Positions 9,725-18,959 of a DNA stretch of 64,000 bases are shown here, piece by piece (the first letter of the stretch is position 1; each line of letters opens with the position of its first letter). The stretch spans positions 1 through 64,000 of the forward strand of contig CANSEY010000018.1 in NCBI GenBank assembly GCA_947646015.1. The letters run 5' to 3'. A program made the translations under genes and the position numbers. This DNA comes from an uncultured Bacteroides sp. GTDB taxonomy: Bacteria > Bacteroidota > Bacteroidia > Bacteroidales > Bacteroidaceae. Under the pieces are notes generated by a model. The model made no database searches. It saw only the letters and a list, made by a program, of their open reading frames with translations, and was not told where the DNA came from.

Positions 9725-9749
9725 CCTCCCGAATCACATTATTATTTAT

Positions 9750-9757
9750 TACTTTTG
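9750..9757 (+). promoter_or_regulatory. -7 element of the nqr operon promoter
   Basis: TACTTTTG matches TAnnTTTG 35 bp upstream of the nqrA start and just after the preceding terminator. A -33 TTTG is not clear. Confidence 0.55.
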
Positions 9758-9791
9758 CGGCAAATTTTATGAAACCATTATTTTATATAGC

Positions 9792-11141
9792 ATGGCAAAT
9801 GTAATAAAGTTACGTAAAGGCCTTGACATAAACCTGAAAGGTAAAGCTGCTGAGACGTACACAACAGTGAAAGAGCCGGGATTTTACGCACTCGTACCCG
9901 ATGATTTTCCTGGAGTGACACCGAAAGTGGTTGTGAAAGAGCAGGAATATGTGATGGCCGGTGGACCCTTGTTTATCGACAAGTATCATCCTGAAGTGAA
10001 ATTTGTTTCGCCCGTGAGTGGCGTAGTGACGAGCGTTGAACGTGGTGCTCGCCGTAAGGTATTGAACATCGTAGTGGAAGCTGCCGCAGAGCAGGACTAC
10101 GAAGAATTTGGTAAGAAGAACGTATCCTCGATGGATGCAGATGCTGTGAAGTCCGCGCTTCTTGAAGCAGGTCTGTTTGCGTTTATCAAGCAACGTCCGT
10201 ATGACATCATTGCAGACCCGACGGTAACACCGAAGGGCATCTTCGTTTCCGCATTCGATACCAATCCGCTGGCTCCCGACTTCGAATTTGCTCTGAAAGG
10301 CGAAGAAGCAAACTTCCAGACTGGTCTTGATGCCCTCGCCAAAATGGCAAAAACTTACCTGAGCATCAGCGTGAAACAGAAAGCCGCTGCACTGACACAG
10401 GCTAAGAACGTTACAATCACCGCTTTCGACGGACCGAACCCTGCCGGTAACGTAGGTGTTCAGATCAACCACCTCGACCCCGTTTCAAAGGGCGAAACTG
10501 TGTGGACAATTGATCCGCAAGCCGTTATCTTCATCGGTCGTCTCTTCAATACAGGCCGTGTGAATTTTACCCGCACAGTAGCCGTGACAGGTTCCGAAGT
10601 GTTGAAACCTGCTTACTGCAAACTTCAGGTAGGTGCATTGCTGACCAACGTATTTGCCGGAAACGTAACAACTGACAAAGATTTGCGCTACATCAGCGGT
10701 AACGTGCTGAGTGGCAAACAAGTTTCTCCTAACGGATTCTTGGGCGCTTTCCACAGCCAGCTGACTGTAATCCCCGAAGGTGATGACGTTCACGAAATGT
10801 TCGGATGGATCATGCCGCGTTTCAACCAGTTCAGTGCCAACCACTCATATTTCAGCTGGTTGATGGGCAAAAAGGAATATACGCTGGATGCACGTATCAA
10901 AGGCGGCGAACGCCACATGATCATGTCCGGCGAATATGACAAGGTATTCCCGATGGACATCATGCCCGAATATCTGATTAAAGCGATCATCGCCGGTGAT
11001 ATCGACCGCATGGAAGCGCTGGGGATTTACGAAGTGGCTCCTGAAGACTTCGCACTCTGCGAGTTCGTCTGCTCTTCGAAGATGGAACTCCAACGCATCG
11101 TCCGTGTCGGACTCGACATGCTCCGTGCTGAAATGGCATAA
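9792..11141 (+). CDS. nqrA: Na+-translocating NADH:quinone reductase subunit A
   Basis: 449 residues. The N-terminal part (KLRKGLDINLKGKAAE) and the overall length are typical of NqrA, the peripheral cytosolic subunit of the Na+-NQR complex. In Bacteroides this complex couples NADH oxidation to Na+ export and feeds electrons to menaquinone. It is first of six consecutive nqr genes in the conserved A-F order, 48 bp before nqrB. No membrane spans are seen, as expected. Confidence 0.96.
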   Translation: MANVIKLRKGLDINLKGKAAETYTTVKEPGFYALVPDDFPGVTPKVVVKEQEYVMAGGPLFIDKYHPEVKFVSPVSGVVTSVERGARRKVLNIVVEAAAEQDYEEFGKKNVSSMDADAVKSALLEAGLFAFIKQRPYDIIADPTVTPKGIFVSAFDTNPLAPDFEFALKGEEANFQTGLDALAKMAKTYLSISVKQKAAALTQAKNVTITAFDGPNPAGNVGVQINHLDPVSKGETVWTIDPQAVIFIGRLFNTGRVNFTRTVAVTGSEVLKPAYCKLQVGALLTNVFAGNVTTDKDLRYISGNVLSGKQVSPNGFLGAFHSQLTVIPEGDDVHEMFGWIMPRFNQFSANHSYFSWLMGKKEYTLDARIKGGERHMIMSGEYDKVFPMDIMPEYLIKAIIAGDIDRMEALGIYEVAPEDFALCEFVCSSKMELQRIVRVGLDMLRAEMA

Positions 11142-11189
11142 TCCGCATGGCAAATTGTAAATTGTAAATCGTAAAATAGTAATATATTA

Positions 11190-12362
11190 ATGAAAGCGTT
11201 AAGAAATTATCTCGATAAGATAAAGCCGAACTTTGAAGAGGGCGGCAAATTCCACGCATTCCAGTCGGTGTTTGACGGCTTCGAAACATTCCTGTTCGTG
11301 CCCAGCAAGACTGCGAAAACGGGAACGCACATACACGACGCGATCGACAGCAAGCGTATTATGTCGATTGTGGTTATTTCGTTAGTACCGGCGCTGCTGT
11401 TCGGTATGTACAACGTAGGTTACCAGCATTTCACCCACACGGGTGCTACTGGCAGCTTCATCGAAATGTTTATTTACGGATTTCTGGCTGTATTGCCTAA
11501 AATTATCGTATCATACGTTGTTGGTCTGGGGATTGAGTTCGTCGTAGCTCAATGGAAGAAGGAGGAAATTCAGGAAGGATTCCTTGTTTCCGGTATTCTG
11601 ATCCCGATGATCGTTCCGGTAGACTGTCCGCTTTGGATTCTTGCCGTAGCAACTGCATTCTCTGTTATCTTTGCAAAAGAAGTATTCGGTGGTACGGGTA
11701 TGAATGTGTTCAACGTAGCGTTGATCACCCGTGCATTCCTGTTCTTCGCATATCCTACCAAGATGTCCGGTGACGCCGTTTGGGTATCGGGCGATACCAT
11801 TTTCGGTATGGGACAGGCTGTAGACGGTCTGACTGTGGCTACCCCGCTGGGACAAGCCGCTACAACGGGTACGGTTCCTGCATTCAACATGGATATGATA
11901 ACAGGTCTTATTCCCGGTTCTATCGGTGAAACAAGTGTGATCGCCATCCTGATCGGTGCCGTTATCCTGCTGTGGACAGGCGTTGCAAGCTGGAAGACGA
12001 TGCTTTCTGTATTCGTTGGTGGTGCATTCATGGCCTGGGTATTCAATGCTATCGGCATGGAAAACAACACAATGGCTCAGATGCCTTGGTACGAACACCT
12101 CGTACTGGGTGGTTTCTGCTTCGGTGCCGTGTTCATGGCTACCGACCCTGTGACATCCGCACGTACGGAAAGAGGTAAATACATCTTCGGATTTCTGATC
12201 GGTGTGATGGCTATCATTATCCGCGTACTGAATCCGGGTTATCCCGAAGGTATGATGCTTGCCATCCTGCTGATGAACATCTTCGCTCCGCTGATCGACT
12301 ACTGTGTAGTACAGAGTAATATCAGCCGTCGCGAGAAACGCGCTGTTAAGTCTAACCAATAA
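11190..12362 (+). CDS. nqrB: Na+-translocating NADH:quinone reductase subunit B
   Basis: 390 residues with about ten membrane spans (RnfD/NqrB family). The ATPLGQAA segment near residue 215-220 holds the threonine position to which FMN is covalently bound in this family. NqrB forms the membrane core that carries electrons to riboflavin and quinone and contributes the Na+ path. It ends 6 bp before nqrC. Confidence 0.95.
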   Translation: MKALRNYLDKIKPNFEEGGKFHAFQSVFDGFETFLFVPSKTAKTGTHIHDAIDSKRIMSIVVISLVPALLFGMYNVGYQHFTHTGATGSFIEMFIYGFLAVLPKIIVSYVVGLGIEFVVAQWKKEEIQEGFLVSGILIPMIVPVDCPLWILAVATAFSVIFAKEVFGGTGMNVFNVALITRAFLFFAYPTKMSGDAVWVSGDTIFGMGQAVDGLTVATPLGQAATTGTVPAFNMDMITGLIPGSIGETSVIAILIGAVILLWTGVASWKTMLSVFVGGAFMAWVFNAIGMENNTMAQMPWYEHLVLGGFCFGAVFMATDPVTSARTERGKYIFGFLIGVMAIIIRVLNPGYPEGMMLAILLMNIFAPLIDYCVVQSNISRREKRAVKSNQ

Positions 12363-12368
12363 TACCGA

Positions 12369-13049
12369 ATGAAAATGAATACAAATAGTAATAGTTATAC
12401 TATCATTTATGCTTCGGTAATGGTTGTTATCGTTGCATTCCTGCTGGCATTCGTTAGTTCTTCACTGAAAGCTACACAAGACAAGAATGTGCAGTTGGAC
12501 ACTAAAAAACAGATTCTTGCTGCATTGAACATTAAAAATGTAGAAGACGCTGATGCCGAATATCAGAAATATGTAAAAGGTGATATGCTGATGAACGTAG
12601 ACGGCACGCTGACTGAAAACACAGGTGAGTTTGCTACCAACTACGAGAAAGAAGCAAAAGAACAACAACGTCTGCACGTATTTGTATGCGATGTGGATGG
12701 CCAGACTAAATATGTATTTCCAGTTTACGGTGCCGGTCTTTGGGGTGCTATCTGGGGATATGTTGCTTTGAACGAGGATAAAGACACTGTTTACGGTGTT
12801 TATTTCTCACACGCAAGTGAGACACCGGGGTTGGGTGCTGAAATCGCAACTGACAAGTTCCAGAGTGAATTTACAGGCAAGAAGACACTGGAAAACGGTG
12901 CCGTTGCTCTGGGTGTTGTTAAGAATGGCAAGGTAGAAAAAGCTGATTACCAAGTGGACGGTATCTCTGGTGGTACGATCACTTCGGTAGGTGTGGATGC
13001 TATGCTGAAGGCTTGTCTGAATAATTACATAAGTTTTTTAACTAAATAA
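12369..13049 (+). CDS. nqrC: Na+-translocating NADH:quinone reductase subunit C
   Basis: 226 residues: one N-terminal membrane span (about 10-30) and a periplasmic FMN-binding domain. The motif DGISGGTITS near the C terminus contains the threonine that carries covalent FMN in NqrC/RnfG proteins. The start at 12369 (MKMNTN) leaves a 6-bp gap to nqrB; a second ATG two codons later is possible. Downstream, nqrD follows after 20 bp containing a good ribosome binding site (GGAGGAGG). Confidence 0.95.
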   Translation: MKMNTNSNSYTIIYASVMVVIVAFLLAFVSSSLKATQDKNVQLDTKKQILAALNIKNVEDADAEYQKYVKGDMLMNVDGTLTENTGEFATNYEKEAKEQQRLHVFVCDVDGQTKYVFPVYGAGLWGAIWGYVALNEDKDTVYGVYFSHASETPGLGAEIATDKFQSEFTGKKTLENGAVALGVVKNGKVEKADYQVDGISGGTITSVGVDAMLKACLNNYISFLTK

Positions 13050-13069
13050 TAAGGAGGAGGATAAAGAAT

Positions 13070-13711
13070 ATGGGACAACTGTTTTCAAAGAAGAATAAAG
13101 AAGTATTCTCTGCTCCGTTGGGAATCGATAATCCGGTAACCGTACAGGTGCTTGGTATCTGTTCTGCACTTGCTGTTACTGCCAAGCTGGAACCCGCCAT
13201 TGTGATGGGACTTTCAGTTACTGTGATTACAGCGTTTGCCAATGTCGTTATTTCACTGTTGCGTAAGACGATTCCAAATCGTATCCGTATCATCGTTCAG
13301 TTGGTAGTGGTTGCTGCTTTGGTTACCATCGTTAGTGAAATTCTGAAAGCGTTTGCATACGATGTAAGTGTACAGCTCTCTGTTTATGTAGGTTTGATCA
13401 TTACCAACTGTATCCTGATGGGACGTCTGGAAGCATTTGCCATGCAGAACGGTCCTTGGGAATCATTCCTTGACGGAGTTGGTAACGGTTTGGGTTATGC
13501 CAAGATTCTGGTAATCGTAGCTTTCTTCCGCGAACTGCTCGGCTCGGGAACTTTGCTTGGTTTCAATATCCTGAATTATGAGCCTATCCAGAATATCGGT
13601 TATGTAAACAACGGTCTAATGTTGATGCCGCCGATGGCATTGATTATCGTAGCTTGCATCATCTGGTATCAGCGTGCACGTCACAAAGAACTGCAAGAAG
13701 AAAGTAATTAA
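13070..13711 (+). CDS. nqrD: Na+-translocating NADH:quinone reductase subunit D
   Basis: 213 residues, six membrane helices, RnfE/NqrD family. The NqrD/NqrE pair forms an inverted-topology membrane unit with an iron site between the subunits. The segment VGLIITNCILMGRLEAFA contains the conserved cysteine of the half-site. It is followed by an unusual 83-bp spacer before nqrE, whereas the other gaps in the operon are 6-48 bp. Confidence 0.94.
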   Translation: MGQLFSKKNKEVFSAPLGIDNPVTVQVLGICSALAVTAKLEPAIVMGLSVTVITAFANVVISLLRKTIPNRIRIIVQLVVVAALVTIVSEILKAFAYDVSVQLSVYVGLIITNCILMGRLEAFAMQNGPWESFLDGVGNGLGYAKILVIVAFFRELLGSGTLLGFNILNYEPIQNIGYVNNGLMLMPPMALIIVACIIWYQRARHKELQEESN

Positions 13712-13794
13712 TATAAATGAAGGGTGAAGAAGGATGAATGAAGGTAACACTCATAAACTCGAAATTCTTCATTCTTAATTTTTAATTAAAATAT

Positions 13795-14421
13795 ATGGAA
13801 CATTTATTAAGTTTATTCGTCCGCTCCATCTTTGTGGACAACATGATATTCGCGTTCTTCTTGGGTATGTGCTCATATCTGGCTGTATCGAAGAATGTGA
13901 AGACTGCCGTAGGACTGGGTATAGCCGTAACATTCGTGTTGCTGGTTACGCTTCCGGTGAACTATTTATTGCAAACCAAGGTGCTGGCTGCCAACGCTAT
14001 CATTGAAGGTGTTGACCTCAGCTTCCTGAGTTTTATTCTTTTCATTGCCGTTATTGCCGGTATCGTGCAATTGGTGGAGATGGTGGTAGAACGTTTCAGC
14101 CCGTCGCTGTACGCTTCACTGGGTATCTTCCTGCCGTTGATTGCTGTTAACTGTGCTATCATGGGTGCTTCTTTGTTTATGCAACAACGCATCAATCTGG
14201 GTGCAAGCGATCCGAAATACATCGGTGATGTATGGGATGCGCTGTCTTACGCACTCGGTTCGGGTATCGGCTGGCTGCTGGCTATCGTCGGTCTGGCTGC
14301 TATCCGTGAGAAAATGGCTTACTCTGATGTACCTGCTCCGCTGAAAGGTCTGGGTATCACATTTATCACTGTAGGTCTGATGGCAATCGCATTTATGTGT
14401 TTCTCTGGTTTGAACATCTAA
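13795..14421 (+). CDS. nqrE: Na+-translocating NADH:quinone reductase subunit E
   Basis: 208 residues, six membrane helices, RnfA/NqrE family, partner of NqrD in the membrane core. The segment [14 protein letters not shown] contains the conserved Cys equivalent to that in NqrD. It starts after the 83-bp spacer and ends 18 bp before nqrF. Confidence 0.94.
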   Translation: MEHLLSLFVRSIFVDNMIFAFFLGMCSYLAVSKNVKTAVGLGIAVTFVLLVTLPVNYLLQTKVLAANAIIEGVDLSFLSFILFIAVIAGIVQLVEMVVERFSPSLYASLGIFLPLIAVNCAIMGASLFMQQRINLGASDPKYIGDVWDALSYALGSGIGWLLAIVGLAAIREKMAYSDVPAPLKGLGITFITVGLMAIAFMCFSGLNI

Positions 14422-14439
14422 AAAGAAAGGAATAAGACA

Positions 14440-15714
14440 ATGGATATGAATTTAATATTAGCGAGCATTGGGGTATTCCTTGTGGTTATTCTGTTGCTTG
14501 TTGTTATCTTGCTGGTTGCCAAGAAATTTCTGGTACCGTCAGGTAACGTGAAACTAACGATCAATGGCGAAACAGGACTGGAAGTAGAGTCCGGTTCCAC
14601 ATTGCTTAATACGCTGGCCGTAAACGGTGTATTCCTGTCATCCGCTTGTGGTGGCAAGGGTTCTTGCGGACAGTGCAAATGTCAGGTGCTTGAAGGTGGC
14701 GGCGAAATCCTGCCTTCTGAAGTTCCTCACTTCAGCCGCAAACAGCAACAAGACCACTGGCGTCTGGGCTGTCAGGTGAAAGTGAAGAGTGACATGGCTA
14801 TCAAGATCGACGAGTCTGTACTCGGTGTGAAAGAGTGGGAGTGCGAAGTGATCTCCAACAAGAACGTGGCTACATTTATCAAAGAGTTTATCGTGGCATT
14901 GCCTAAAGGCGAACACATGGACTTTATCCCGGGTTCTTACGCACAGATCAAGATACCTAAATTCTCAATGGATTATGATAAGGACATTGATAAGAGCCTG
15001 ATCGGTGAAGAATATCTGCCTGCATGGGAGAAATTCGGTTTGCTGGGCTTGAAATGTAAGAATGAAGAGGAAACAATCCGTGCTTACTCTATGGCCAACT
15101 ATCCTGCAGAAGGTGACCGTATCATGCTGACTGTACGTATCGCTACCCCTCCGTTCAAGCCGAAAGAACAGGGTCCTGGATTTATGGATGTAATGCCGGG
15201 TATCGCTTCTTCTTATATCTTTACGCTGAAACCGGGTGACAAGGTAATAATGAGTGGTCCTTATGGAGACTTCCATCCGATTTTCGACTCTAACAAGGAA
15301 ATGATGTGGATCGGTGGTGGTGCCGGTATGGCTCCGTTGCGTGCACAGATTATGCACTTGACGAAAACATTGCATACGACCGACCGCAAGATGTCTTACT
15401 TCTATGGTGCCCGTGCGCTGAACGAAGTATTCTATCTGGAAGACTTCCTGCAAATTGAAAAGGATTTCCCGAACTTCACATTCCATCTGGCACTCGACCG
15501 TCCGGATCCTGCTGCTGATGCTGCCGGTGTGAAATATACTCCGGGTTTCGTACACAACGTAATTTATGAAACTTACTTGAAGAACCACGAAGCTCCTGAA
15601 GATATTGAATACTACATGTGTGGTCCTGGTCCGATGTCGAAAGCTGTAGAGAAGATGCTCGACGATCTGGGCGTTCCGGCTCAGAACCTGATGTTCGATA
15701 ACTTTGGAGGATAA
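14440..15714 (+). CDS. nqrF: Na+-translocating NADH:quinone reductase subunit F (NADH-oxidising)
   Basis: 424 residues. One N-terminal membrane span (about 4-27), a plant-type ferredoxin domain with its 2Fe-2S cysteines in SACGGKGSCGQCKC plus a later LGCQV, then a ferredoxin-reductase-like FAD domain (RAYSMANYP) and an NADH-binding domain (GGGAGMAPLR; MCGPGPM near the C terminus). This is the electron entry point of the complex. It is the last gene of the operon and is followed by a terminator. Confidence 0.96.
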   Translation: MDMNLILASIGVFLVVILLLVVILLVAKKFLVPSGNVKLTINGETGLEVESGSTLLNTLAVNGVFLSSACGGKGSCGQCKCQVLEGGGEILPSEVPHFSRKQQQDHWRLGCQVKVKSDMAIKIDESVLGVKEWECEVISNKNVATFIKEFIVALPKGEHMDFIPGSYAQIKIPKFSMDYDKDIDKSLIGEEYLPAWEKFGLLGLKCKNEEETIRAYSMANYPAEGDRIMLTVRIATPPFKPKEQGPGFMDVMPGIASSYIFTLKPGDKVIMSGPYGDFHPIFDSNKEMMWIGGGAGMAPLRAQIMHLTKTLHTTDRKMSYFYGARALNEVFYLEDFLQIEKDFPNFTFHLALDRPDPAADAAGVKYTPGFVHNVIYETYLKNHEAPEDIEYYMCGPGPMSKAVEKMLDDLGVPAQNLMFDNFGG

Positions 15715-15770
15715 TCTTCGGAAGTTGATCTCCGGTCGGAAAGGACCGGAAGAATAACATAAAGAAACTG

Positions 15771-15821
15771 GCGGGAAATCTGTAAAAGACAATGGTGCTT
15801 TTCAGATTTCCCGCTTTCTTT
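15771..15821 (+). terminator. intrinsic terminator of the nqr operon
   Basis: The 12-bp stem 15771-15782 / 15803-15814 is extended inward by complementary AAAAG/CTTTT and followed by TTTCTTTA. A second, smaller hairpin (TCCGGTC at 15731-15737 with GACCGGA at 15744-15750) precedes it. Confidence 0.8.
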
Positions 15822-15856
15822 ATGCACTATCTTACCGAATCTTTTCGTCCTTTTTG

Positions 15857-15864
15857 TATCTTTG
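15857..15864 (+). promoter_or_regulatory. -7 element for the DEAD-box helicase gene
   Basis: TATCTTTG ends 5 bp before the ATG at 15870, implying a very short or absent leader. It lies inside the longer open frame and therefore argues against a start at 15792. Confidence 0.6.
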
Positions 15865-15869
15865 TCCCC

Positions 15870-17204
15870 ATGTTAGAGAAAAATGAAATAATACAGTCCG
15901 CTCTTCAGAATTTGAAGATTGAATCTTTGAACCCGATGCAGGAAGCTGCGCTCGAACAGGGCACGGGCAGGAAAGATGTTATCCTGTTGTCACCGACAGG
16001 ATCGGGCAAGACATTGGCTTATCTTTTGCCTCTGTTGCTTACCCTAAAACCGAATGATGACAGCGTGCAGGTGCTGATTCTGGTGCCTTCCCGTGAGTTG
16101 GCTTTACAGATAGATACCGTGTTCCGGAGCATGGGAACTTCCTGGAAAACGTGTTGCTGCTACGGCGGGCATCCCATTGCCGAAGAAAAGAAAAGCATTG
16201 CAGGAAATCATCCTGCCATCATTATCGGTACTCCGGGACGTATCACCGACCATCTGTCCAAAAGGAACTTTGATCCCGAAACAATCGAGACTTTGATTAT
16301 CGATGAGTTTGATAAATCGCTGGAGTTCGGCTTTCATGATGAGATGGCAGAGATCATTACCCAGCTTCCGGGATTAAAGAAACGTATGCTGCTGTCGGCT
16401 ACTGATGCCGAAGAAATTCCTCAGTTTACGGGACTGAACCGGACAGTCAAACTGGATTTTCTTCCGGAGGCAACCGAAGAACAGGAAAACCGGTTGAAGC
16501 TGATGAAGGTGCTTTCTCCTTCCAAAGATAAGATTGCTACGCTTTACAACTTGCTTTGTACATTGGGAAGCAGTTCCAGCATTGTTTTCTGCAATCATCG
16601 GGATGCGGTGGATCGTGTGCATAAGCTGCTCGAAGATAAGAAACTATCAGCCGAACGTTTTCATGGTGGTATGGAACAGCCGGATCGGGAACGGGCATTG
16701 TATAAGTTCCGTAACGGAAGCTGTCATGTACTGATCTCTACCGACCTTGCTGCCCGTGGACTTGATATTCCGGAGATAGAGCACATCATTCACTATCATC
16801 TGCCTGTGAACGAAGAAGCGTTTACACATCGTAACGGACGTACGGCACGTTGGGATGCAACAGGTACTTCTTATCTGATTCTTCACACAGAAGAGAAACT
16901 ACCTGAATATATTCCCGAAGATATAGAAACGATGGAACTGCCGGAAAATCCTTCGCGTCCTCCCAAATCAGTCTGGACTACTATATATATAGGTAAAGGA
17001 AAGAAGGAGAAACTGAGCCGGATGGACATTGCCGGATTCCTTTATAAGAAAGGTAATCTGACGCGTGAAGATGTAGGTGCGATTGATGTGAAAGAGCATT
17101 ATGCTTTTGTTGCCGTTCGTCGGGCAAAAGTGAAGCAACTCCTGAATCTTATTCAAGGGGAAAAAATCAAAGGAATGAAGACTATCATTGAGGAAGCTAA
17201 ATAA
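15870..17204 (+). CDS. DEAD-box ATP-dependent RNA helicase
   Basis: 444 residues from the ATG at 15870 (MLEKNEI). The frame is open to 15792, but that region is a transcription terminator followed by a promoter, so it is not coding. Motifs are in order: Q motif (LNPMQEAAL), Walker A SPTGSGKT, PSREL, TPGR, a DEFD box in place of DEAD, SAT, then in RecA domain 2 STDLAARGLD and HRNGRTAR. The C-terminal part resembles the DbpA-type RNA-binding domain. A role in ribosome assembly or RNA turnover is typical. The DEFD variant is unusual but keeps the acidic residues. Confidence 0.88.
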   Translation: MLEKNEIIQSALQNLKIESLNPMQEAALEQGTGRKDVILLSPTGSGKTLAYLLPLLLTLKPNDDSVQVLILVPSRELALQIDTVFRSMGTSWKTCCCYGGHPIAEEKKSIAGNHPAIIIGTPGRITDHLSKRNFDPETIETLIIDEFDKSLEFGFHDEMAEIITQLPGLKKRMLLSATDAEEIPQFTGLNRTVKLDFLPEATEEQENRLKLMKVLSPSKDKIATLYNLLCTLGSSSSIVFCNHRDAVDRVHKLLEDKKLSAERFHGGMEQPDRERALYKFRNGSCHVLISTDLAARGLDIPEIEHIIHYHLPVNEEAFTHRNGRTARWDATGTSYLILHTEEKLPEYIPEDIETMELPENPSRPPKSVWTTIYIGKGKKEKLSRMDIAGFLYKKGNLTREDVGAIDVKEHYAFVAVRRAKVKQLLNLIQGEKIKGMKTIIEEAK

Positions 17205-17777
17205 AGGGAGCCGAAAAACAACAGGTGTTCTCAAAGCTGAAAGGGGAATTTCAAGAACCAAATAGGTGATTGGGATGCTGCAATGACGAAATGATCGGCT
17301 TTGTCATTACAAATAATATCACTTTTCTGAAGTGGGAGATATCTTCCCCGGATGACAGAGTAAAATGATAGTAGAAAAATATTTCTGTGACAGTCTCCAT
17401 TTCTTTTCTTTTAGGAAGGTATTGGAGACTCCTTTCTTTCTGACTTATTTTTATAATTTTAGTCTCGTCGCTTGTTAGGGTGAGAAATCCTCGTTTTTCT
17501 CTGTCTTTCTTAATAAATATTCATTTTATAACCGTTTTCCTTTCACTTTATAACCGATTATTTCCCACAGGTTATATTTTCACCTTTTATCCCTTGCTTG
17601 ATATGTATGGATAACAATATGGTGTATATATCTTGTATAAACCAATAAAAAGAAAGAGAAATCTGCTTTAGAACAGTATTTTTATAAGGAAAGATTTGTG
17701 CACCGGAAATAAATTCGTAAATTCGCAAGGTCAAAAGACATAAACTAACGAAATGTTAAACCAAAAACAAACTTCAA
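17205..17777. other. 573-bp gene-free region between helicase and serC
   Basis: No credible gene on either strand. It holds a possible hairpin (AGTCTCCA at 17392-17399 with TGGAGACT at 17423-17430, then a pyrimidine tract) that may end helicase transcription. It also holds two or three weak 22-bp-spaced repeats around 17522-17587 that share the core TTTATAACCG. AT content rises toward serC. No clean TAnnTTTG was found ahead of serC (the nearest is AAGATTTG near 17692). Confidence 0.5.
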
Positions 17778-18845
17778 ATGAAAAAGCATAATTTCAATGC
17801 AGGACCTTCCATTCTTCCGCGTGAGGTGATAGAGGATACAGCGAAGGCTATTTTAGATTTCAACGGCTCTGGTCTCTCTTTGATGGAAATCAGCCACCGT
17901 GCCAAAGACTTCCAACCTGTGGTTGACGAAGCAGAGGCATTATTCAAGGAATTACTCAATATCCCCGAAGGTTATTCGGTACTGTTCCTTGGTGGTGGTG
18001 CTAGTATGGAGTTCTGCATGGTACCTTTCAACTTCCTTGAAAAAAAGGCTGCTTATCTGAATACAGGTGTGTGGGCAAAGAAAGCGATGAAAGAAGCTAA
18101 GGGGTTTGGTGAAGTCGTAGAAGTTGCTTCTTCCGCTGAAGCTACATATACTTACATCCCGAAAGATTACACAATTCCTGCTGACGCAGATTATTTCCAC
18201 ATAACTACCAATAACACGATTTACGGTACAGAATTAAAAGAAGATCTCAACTCTCCGGTTCCGATGGTTGCCGATATGTCTTCTGATATTTTCTCTCGTC
18301 CGATCGACGTTTCCAAATATATCTGTATCTATGGTGGTGCGCAGAAAAATCTGGCTCCTGCCGGTGTTACATTCGTTATCGTGAAGAATGATGCGGTAGG
18401 TAAAGTTTCTCGTTACATCCCGTCAATGCTAAACTATCAGACTCATATCGATAACGGTTCTATGTTCAACACTCCTCCGGTAGTGCCTATCTATGCTGCA
18501 CTGTTGAACCTGCGTTGGATTAAGGCACAGGGTGGTGTGAAAGAAATGGAACGTCGTGCTATCGAAAAGGCTGATATGCTGTACGCTGAAATCGACCGTA
18601 ACAAACTGTTCGTAGGTACTGCTGCCAAAGAAGACCGTTCACGCATGAACATCTGTTTCGTGATGGCTCCCGAATACAAGGATCTGGAAGCTGACTTCAT
18701 GAAGTTCGCTACAGAAAAAGGTATGGTAGGTATCAAAGGACATCGTTCAGTGGGTGGTTTCCGTGCATCTTGCTACAATGCTCTGCCGAAAGAAAGTGTA
18801 CAAGCTTTGATCGACTGCATGCAGGAATTTGAAAAACTTCATTAA
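17778..18845 (+). CDS. serC: phosphoserine aminotransferase
   Basis: 355 residues, class V PLP aminotransferase. The start [14 protein letters not shown] is the hallmark N terminus. The PLP lysine lies in [12 protein letters not shown], and the C-terminal [14 protein letters not shown] binds the phosphate of the substrate. It converts 3-phosphohydroxypyruvate to phosphoserine in serine biosynthesis (and can serve pyridoxal synthesis). It is followed by serA, which makes its substrate. Confidence 0.97.
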   Translation: MKKHNFNAGPSILPREVIEDTAKAILDFNGSGLSLMEISHRAKDFQPVVDEAEALFKELLNIPEGYSVLFLGGGASMEFCMVPFNFLEKKAAYLNTGVWAKKAMKEAKGFGEVVEVASSAEATYTYIPKDYTIPADADYFHITTNNTIYGTELKEDLNSPVPMVADMSSDIFSRPIDVSKYICIYGGAQKNLAPAGVTFVIVKNDAVGKVSRYIPSMLNYQTHIDNGSMFNTPPVVPIYAALLNLRWIKAQGGVKEMERRAIEKADMLYAEIDRNKLFVGTAAKEDRSRMNICFVMAPEYKDLEADFMKFATEKGMVGIKGHRSVGGFRASCYNALPKESVQALIDCMQEFEKLH

Positions 18846-18860
18846 TAATATAAATAGAGT

Positions 18861-18943
18861 CACCACAGATTGCACGGATTTACACTGAAATCTTATTGAA
18901 TATAGTGTGTAGGCCGGTGAAGTCTGTGGTGAATCTTTTTTAA
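18861..18943 (+). terminator. hairpin with T-tract between serC and serA
   Basis: CACCACAGA (18861-18869) pairs with TCTGTGGTG (18923-18931), followed by AATCTTTTTT. The long loop contains imperfect CACGGATT-type repeats. It may be an attenuating terminator or a decayed repetitive element, since the flanking genes form one pathway. Confidence 0.5.
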
Positions 18944-18959
18944 AAGATACAGATAAATT

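Noticed and set aside
15792..15869. Longer N terminus for the DEAD-box helicase
   Set aside because: The segment consists of the nqr terminator right arm and a -7 promoter element, and the encoded residues (MVLFRFPAFF...) are unlike helicase N termini.
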